Below are positions 13,536-17,804 of a stretch of DNA of 17,804 bases, piece after piece; position 1 is the first letter of the stretch; each line of letters opens with the position of its first letter. Below the pieces are notes generated by a model. The model saw only the letters and a list, made by a program, of their open reading frames with translations, made no database searches and had not been told where the DNA came from. The stretch covers positions 1 to 17,804 of the forward strand of contig DPGK01000018.1 of NCBI GenBank assembly GCA_003523225.1. The letters are read 5' to 3'. The DNA comes from Clostridiales bacterium (GTDB lineage Bacteria; Bacillota; Clostridia; Oscillospirales; CAG-272). Both the position numbers and the translations under genes were made by a program.

Positions 13536-16268
13536 TCAGAACCCCTCGCGTCTGCCGCGAAGTCTCCAAAGCAGCTTACGCAGAAGCTCCGCCGGAAAGA
13601 CCAGCAGCGAGAAAGCCATTGCCCACATAAGCTCGGAAAAGTGCAGCGGCACGGTCCTAAGTACCGTTCCGCCGAGGTACACAAAGCCTATCTGGATAAC
13701 CAGAACTGCGCTCATTATCGCTATGAAGGCGGGGTTTTTTCTTATTCCCGCAAGAAGCCGCAACCGGTCGGTGCGCGCGTTGAAGCAATTGAATACTCCG
13801 GCGAATATGAAAAAGGCAAAAAACGCCGTCAGCAGATAAATGTTATCCGGCGCCGCGCGGAAATGCCGGGTAAATGCGGGCAGCTTAAGAAAGCCCAGTG
13901 ACAGAGCTACCGTGAAAACTCCCAAAAAGACTATCTGATTCACCATATATCGGTTAAGTATCGGCTCGTCGCGCCGCTTCGGTTTTTCCTTCATGCATGA
14001 GGGCAGCGCAGGCTCACCGGCAAAAGCCAGCCCGCCGAGGGTATCCATGATTATATTTATCCAAAGCATCTGCACCACCGTCACCGGAGCATCCACCCCC
14101 ACAAACGGACCTATCATCGACACTCCGACCGCGCAGAAATTCATTGTAAGCTGGAGCGTTATAAATTTGCGTATGCTCTTGAAGATATTCCTGCCGTAAA
14201 GCACCGCGTGGGCAATAGAGGCAAGGTTATCGTCAAGTATGACAATATCCCCCGCGTCCTTTGCCACCTGAGTTCCACTGCCCATGGAAAATCCGATGTC
14301 GGCGCGCTTGAGCGCCGGCGCGTCGTTTATGCCGTCCCCCGTCATTCCGACGACAAGTCCCGACTCCTGAGCCACACGCACAAGCCGGCTTTTGTCGGAG
14401 GGCAGCGCTCTGGCTATGACCCCGATGCGCGGAAGCAGCTCGCCAAGCCTTGCGTCGGTGAGCCGCGCCAGCTCAGACGACTCAAGCACCATGTCCACTC
14501 CCCGACCGAGTATTCCGCACTCCTGACCTATTGCGCCCGCAGTCTCGGCGCTGTCGCCGGTGATCATCACAACGTGGATACCCGCGCCGCGCAGCTCTCC
14601 TACCGCCGGACGCGCCTCAGTCCGCAGCCGGTCGTTAAGAGCCACGGCGGCAATAAGCGTAAGATTTCCGGGCAAAAGCCCCTCTCCCGCCCCGTCGGCT
14701 GAACCGTATGCCAACAGCAGGACTCTGCCTCCGCCCTTTCGGATCGCAGAAAGCTCCCACGCAAAAGAATGTCCGTCAAGCATTCTCCGGCTGCCGTCCG
14801 GGGCGATATAACTGCCTATGCGCGGCAGCAGTATCTCAGGCGCGCCCTTTATATAGATCTCACCGCCGTTCGCGTCGGTGCGACAGGCGGAATATTTCTT
14901 TGCGCTGTCAAAAAGCTGTTTTGCCGTTACCCGGGGCAACGGAAGACCGGAGCAGTCCTCCCCGCAGTCTATCACCGAGCGCAGAAGCGCCCGGTCCGCG
15001 GCGTTGCCGCCGACCGGACAGTATGCGCCGCTGTCATCGCTTCCTACCGCCGAGGCGGTATTGAGCAGCGCCGACTCGCGATATCTTTGCCACAGCCCAC
15101 CCCCGGAGCGGGCAAGCTCGGCCGCTCCGTTAAAGCTGCCGCCGTCCCCGGTAATGATCCTTCCGACCGACACACGCCCCTCGGTAAGCGTCCCGGTCTT
15201 GTCGGTAAAAAGAATATTCATGCTTCCCGCCGCTTCGATCCCGACCGGCTTGCGCACCAGCACTCCCGCCTTCACCATTCGGCGGATATTAGCCGAAAGC
15301 ACCACGGCTATCATCATGGGCAGTCCCTCCGGGACTGCAACCACCACCACGGTAAGCCCCAGCGTCAACGCGCCTATCAGCTTTGAAAAAAGATACTGAG
15401 TGTCGCGCAGCTTCATGAGAATAACAGACCCCATACATCCGCTGTCAAGCACAAAAGCATTGATAAGGTACGCCGCCGCCACAATTGCCGCCGCAGCATA
15501 ACCCAGACGGCTAATCTGTGCCGCAAGGTGTGAAAGCCGCACCTTGAGCGGGCTTTCACGCGTCTCCGTCTGCACCTCTCCGGAGATCCCGCCGAGATAT
15601 GTGGCATCTCCTACGGCGCTGACCAGCATTTCCGCCTCGCCGGACAGCACCAGACACCCACGCAGTGCCGACGATGGTGACGACGGGTCGGGCGTCAGCT
15701 CGGTGCCTCCGCGCTTACGCTCCTTGGAGCTTTGCGGACGCTTTTCCACCTCGCGGCTTTCCCCTGTCATAGCCGACTGGTCAAGGCGTACCGACCCGGA
15801 TACGATAAAGCCGTCTGCCGGAACAGACTCACCCGCGCCCAACAGCACAATATCACCGACTACCACATCGGCAACGGATATTTCCGTTATAACGCCGTCT
15901 CGGCGGACGCGGCAGACGGCGCGCTGCGCCTCTGCACTGAGCCGCTCATACGCCGCCTCGCTACCGTACTCGGATACGGTTGAAATTATCGTTGCGGTCA
16001 GCACCGAAACGGCGATACCTATCGTTTCAAACCAGTCGGTATGCCGGAAGGTAAAAATTATATTCGCCGCCAGCGCGCAAAGCAGCACCTTTATTACCGG
16101 GTCGCCCAGATTTGCCGCAAAGCGGGAAAAGAACCCGCGCCGCCGTCGCTGGCTGAGTCGGTTTTCGCCGTGCTCGGCACGCGACCTCTCAACAGCGGCG
16201 GCATCAAGTCCGCGCAGTTGTATGCGGGAGCGTGCCGCCGAGTTTGTTTTTTCCGTCGTATGTACCAT
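13536..16268 (-). CDS. Calcium-translocating P-type ATPase, PMCA-type
   Basis: A 910-residue membrane ATPase expected to export Ca2+ from the cytoplasm. Seen in order: N-terminal cation-ATPase domain, A-domain TGES (168-171), M4 PEGLP with E314, phosphorylation motif DKTGTLTEG (D356), KGAPE (474-478) in the nucleotide-binding domain, ITGD (569-572), GDGIND (644-649) and M6 WINIIMDTL (N738, D742). M5 has N710 but not the SERCA glutamate, so a single Ca site as in PMCA pumps is suggested. An unusual hydrophilic insert (177-204: KRPQSSKERKRGG then PDPSSPSS) lies after TGES. The ATG at 16268 has GGAGGG (16281-16286) 12 nt upstream. The gene is single and divergent from the Gfo/Idh gene. A manganese- or other cation-transporting relative is possible but less likely. 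Confidence 0.94.
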   Translation of the reverse strand: MVHTTEKTNSAARSRIQLRGLDAAAVERSRAEHGENRLSQRRRRGFFSRFAANLGDPVIKVLLCALAANIIFTFRHTDWFETIGIAVSVLTATIISTVSEYGSEAAYERLSAEAQRAVCRVRRDGVITEISVADVVVGDIVLLGAGESVPADGFIVSGSVRLDQSAMTGESREVEKRPQSSKERKRGGTELTPDPSSPSSALRGCLVLSGEAEMLVSAVGDATYLGGISGEVQTETRESPLKVRLSHLAAQISRLGYAAAAIVAAAYLINAFVLDSGCMGSVILMKLRDTQYLFSKLIGALTLGLTVVVVAVPEGLPMMIAVVLSANIRRMVKAGVLVRKPVGIEAAGSMNILFTDKTGTLTEGRVSVGRIITGDGGSFNGAAELARSGGGLWQRYRESALLNTASAVGSDDSGAYCPVGGNAADRALLRSVIDCGEDCSGLPLPRVTAKQLFDSAKKYSACRTDANGGEIYIKGAPEILLPRIGSYIAPDGSRRMLDGHSFAWELSAIRKGGGRVLLLAYGSADGAGEGLLPGNLTLIAAVALNDRLRTEARPAVGELRGAGIHVVMITGDSAETAGAIGQECGILGRGVDMVLESSELARLTDARLGELLPRIGVIARALPSDKSRLVRVAQESGLVVGMTGDGINDAPALKRADIGFSMGSGTQVAKDAGDIVILDDNLASIAHAVLYGRNIFKSIRKFITLQLTMNFCAVGVSMIGPFVGVDAPVTVVQMLWINIIMDTLGGLAFAGEPALPSCMKEKPKRRDEPILNRYMVNQIVFLGVFTVALSLGFLKLPAFTRHFRAAPDNIYLLTAFFAFFIFAGVFNCFNARTDRLRLLAGIRKNPAFIAIMSAVLVIQIGFVYLGGTVLRTVPLHFSELMWAMAFSLLVFPAELLRKLLWRLRGRREGF

Positions 16269-16353
16269 ATTCCGTCCGCGCCCTCCGAAAGGCAGAGTTT
16301 CTTGTGAAAATATATTCGCGCGTGCGGGTTTTAATGACAGGCGACAAAAACCC

Positions 16354-16367
16354 TCCGCTCAAGCGGA
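16354..16367. promoter_or_regulatory. Palindrome upstream of the Ca-ATPase, attenuator- or operator-like
   Basis: TCCGCT-CA-AGCGGA is a 14-bp palindrome in the divergent region. Read on the minus strand it can fold as TCCGC-TTGA-GCGGA and is followed by GGGTTTTTG, resembling a weak terminator or leader attenuator for the ATPase; as DNA it also resembles a dimeric operator. It lies 86 bp before the ATPase start. Confidence 0.35.
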
Positions 16368-16400
16368 ACAATATTTGTCTTATCATTATCATTATTTGTC

Positions 16401-16429
16401 TTGAAATACCGCCATTTTTGTCCTATAAT
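16401..16429 (+). promoter_or_regulatory. Promoter of the Gfo/Idh/MocA gene
   Basis: TTGAAA (16401-16406), 17 bp, TATAAT (16424-16429). The predicted leader is about 43 nt and contains GAGAAAGGA (16461-16469) before the ATG at 16479. A small GCGCG/CGCGC hairpin (16446-16459) lies between the promoter and the ribosome binding site. Confidence 0.82.
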
Positions 16430-16478
16430 AAGCTAAAATACATTTGCGCGGGTACGCGCGGAGAAAGGACGACTTAAT

Positions 16479-17648
16479 ATGGAACTGATAAAGGACGCAG
16501 ATCTTGATAAATTCAAGGAAACCGAAGAAGCGGGATCCGGAATAAGCGCCGGACGTAAGCTCAGGATAGGATTTATAGGTACCGGAGGAATTGCCCGCTC
16601 GCACATAAAGGCATACAAGCTGTTTGACGATGTTGCCGTGGTCGCAGGCGCCGACCTTATCCCCGGAAAAGCCGCAAAGTTTTTTGAGGACTGGGAGATC
16701 GAAGGCGCGCATGCCTATACTGACTACCGCGAGATGATAGAAAAAGAAAGCCTTGATGCCGTTTCAATATGCACCTACAACCGTCAGCACGCCGAACCCG
16801 CAATTTACGCAATGGAGCATGGGCTTGACGTCCTGCTTGAAAAGCCCTTTACCGTAACTCTTGACGAAGCAGTAAAGGTCTGCCGTGCCGAAAAAGCCAC
16901 GGGCAGGATTCTTTCAATAGGCTTTCAGCCCCGGTTTGACCCGAATATGCAGATGATAAAGAAAATATTCGAGTCGGGTGTCCTGGGAAAAATATATTAC
17001 ATACAGACCGGCGGCGGGCGCCGTCACGGTATTCCCTGCGGCGGCGGAAAGGACACCTTCATCCGCAATGACACCGCGGGCGTGGGCGCGCTCGGAGATA
17101 TCGGCTGCTATTCCCTTGACATGGTGCTGAACGCGCTGGGATATCCCAAGCCGCTTACCGTTTCGGGCTTCAAATCCTCCTATTTCGGAAAAGATCCGGC
17201 ATATTACGGCGAGCGCCCCGAGCTTGCCGAAAAGTTCGGCGTTGACGACTTTGCCGCCGCTTTTATCCGCTTTGAAGGCGACCTTACCGTTGACTTCCGT
17301 ATATCATGGGCGATGAACATGGATACCTCCGGCGACACCATCGTGCTCGGCACAAAGGGCGGACTGCGCATCCCCTCAACCGAATGCTGGAACGGCACTG
17401 TGGGCGGTCCCATGACAATATATCACGAGGTCGAGGGCGAGCAGGTGGAAACCGTCCTGCCCGTGCTTGCGCTGAAGGGACTCGGCAGAGTCGAGCGCAA
17501 GGTGCGTTCCTTCCTTGACGCGGTGATAACCCGCGGCAGCGCTCCTGTCCCCACCTCGCAGATAATTATAAATCAGGCGATAATCGACGGCATCTCCCGC
17601 TCCGCAGACCTGGGGCATGAAATCGAAATAGAAATTCCCGAGATTTGA
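16479..17648 (+). CDS. Gfo/Idh/MocA family NAD(P)-dependent oxidoreductase
   Basis: A 389-residue cytoplasmic dehydrogenase, likely oxidising a sugar, inositol or sugar acid with NAD(P). The Rossmann motif is GFIGTGGIARSH (31-42); the family EKP motif with probable catalytic lysine is LLEKPFTV (E121-K122-P123). The C-terminal domain has GALGDIGCYSLD (203-214); the usual His of DxGxH is Tyr211 here, a variant known in the family. An extra about 27-residue charged N-terminus precedes the Rossmann fold. The start has a good promoter and ribosome binding site. It is divergent from the Ca-ATPase with no partner genes in the window. The substrate cannot be named from sequence. Confidence 0.92.
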   Translation: MELIKDADLDKFKETEEAGSGISAGRKLRIGFIGTGGIARSHIKAYKLFDDVAVVAGADLIPGKAAKFFEDWEIEGAHAYTDYREMIEKESLDAVSICTYNRQHAEPAIYAMEHGLDVLLEKPFTVTLDEAVKVCRAEKATGRILSIGFQPRFDPNMQMIKKIFESGVLGKIYYIQTGGGRRHGIPCGGGKDTFIRNDTAGVGALGDIGCYSLDMVLNALGYPKPLTVSGFKSSYFGKDPAYYGERPELAEKFGVDDFAAAFIRFEGDLTVDFRISWAMNMDTSGDTIVLGTKGGLRIPSTECWNGTVGGPMTIYHEVEGEQVETVLPVLALKGLGRVERKVRSFLDAVITRGSAPVPTSQIIINQAIIDGISRSADLGHEIEIEIPEI

Positions 17649-17668
17649 AATATTCTTATTCATAAATA

Positions 17669-17703
17669 AGTATAGGCTGACGCGAAACGCGTCAGCCTAT
17701 ACT
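17669..17703. terminator. Perfect 16-bp hairpin after the Gfo/Idh/MocA gene
   Basis: A 16-bp perfect stem (17669-17684 with 17688-17703) with a three-base loop AAA, starting 20 bp after the stop codon. There is no T-run on either side, so it is not a canonical intrinsic terminator. It may still act as a 3' stabiliser or terminator, or be a dispersed palindromic repeat. Confidence 0.55.
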
Positions 17704-17754
17704 GGTTGTCGACAAAAGGTACAACGACTGTCAATGTGCATAAAACCTTAAACC

Positions 17755-17790
17755 GCTTTTTCTTTGATGAAGCAGGCGCAAAGAAAAAGC
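17755..17790. other. 12-bp hairpin at window end
   Basis: GCTTTTTCTTTG (17755-17766) pairs perfectly with CAAAGAAAAAGC (17779-17790) around a 12-base loop. Function unknown; the window ends 14 bp later, so it may be part of an unseen gene end or a terminator region. Confidence 0.5.
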
Positions 17791-17804
17791 TTGGCAAAAA
17801 GAAA

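Noticed and set aside
13206..13901. Plus-strand open frame across the tRNA and the ATPase 3' end
   Set aside because: It runs antisense through tRNA-Arg and the ATPase gene; basic, low-complexity translation and no ribosome binding site.
16269..16478. yybP-ykoY-type riboswitch before the cation ATPase
   Set aside because: I could not find the conserved core expected for that class; only a short palindrome is visible.
17676..17804. Open frame running off the right edge, and a possible minus-strand C-terminus
   Set aside because: No start with a ribosome binding site, Lys/Phe-rich translation formed by the hairpin arms, and the window ends too soon to judge.

Overview
The window looks like chromosomal sequence from an anaerobic, GC-rich clostridial Firmicute of the Oscillospirales type. 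This is inferred from strong AAAGGAG-type ribosome binding sites, TTGACA/TATAAT promoters, a Gly/Thr/Pro-rich surface protein with a PxTGD-like tail, and gut-type glycan genes. The exact taxon cannot be read from the sequence. I see no phage, IS, CRISPR or plasmid functions.

Layout. On the minus strand at the left end is typA/bipA (107-1939). Next comes a 730-bp AT-rich intergenic region with promoters pointing both ways. A plus-strand cluster follows: a winged-helix regulator with a large N-terminal domain (2668-3762), a HAD phosphatase (3816-4499) and a DUF4091/GH123-like protein (4592-6244). A secreted beta-helix-like wall-anchored protein (6406-7899) has its own candidate promoter and a strong terminator. 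Converging on it is a minus-strand FAD oxidoreductase with a C-terminal Rieske domain (8092-9423). A well-formed promoter then drives a hemolysin III/TrhA membrane protein (9661-10311), followed 36 bp later by a GH127-like glycosidase (10348-12192). A small cysteine-containing exported or membrane protein of unknown function (12329-12913) has an extended -10 promoter.

Right part. A 173-bp segment is tandemly duplicated at about 94% identity (12994-13166 and 13201-13373). Each copy carries the same perfect hairpin terminator and the 3' end of a tRNA. The copy nearer the tRNA promoter is joined to an intact tRNA-Arg(CCG) with a perfect consensus promoter; the other carries only a short 3' remnant. 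A PMCA-type calcium P-type ATPase (13536-16268, minus) and a Gfo/Idh/MocA oxidoreductase (16479-17648, plus) are divergently transcribed. Two hairpins lie at the right edge.

How the genes may work together. Three genes (DUF4091/GH123-like, GH127-like, Gfo/Idh/MocA) point to cytoplasmic breakdown of imported oligosaccharides or unusual sugars, with the winged-helix protein as a candidate local regulator. No transporter is present, so the substrate is unknown. The other genes are housekeeping (typA, tRNA), ion homeostasis (Ca-ATPase, TrhA) or surface functions. I did not find a convincing new defence or mobile system. The most unusual structure is the tRNA-Arg 3'-end/terminator tandem duplication.
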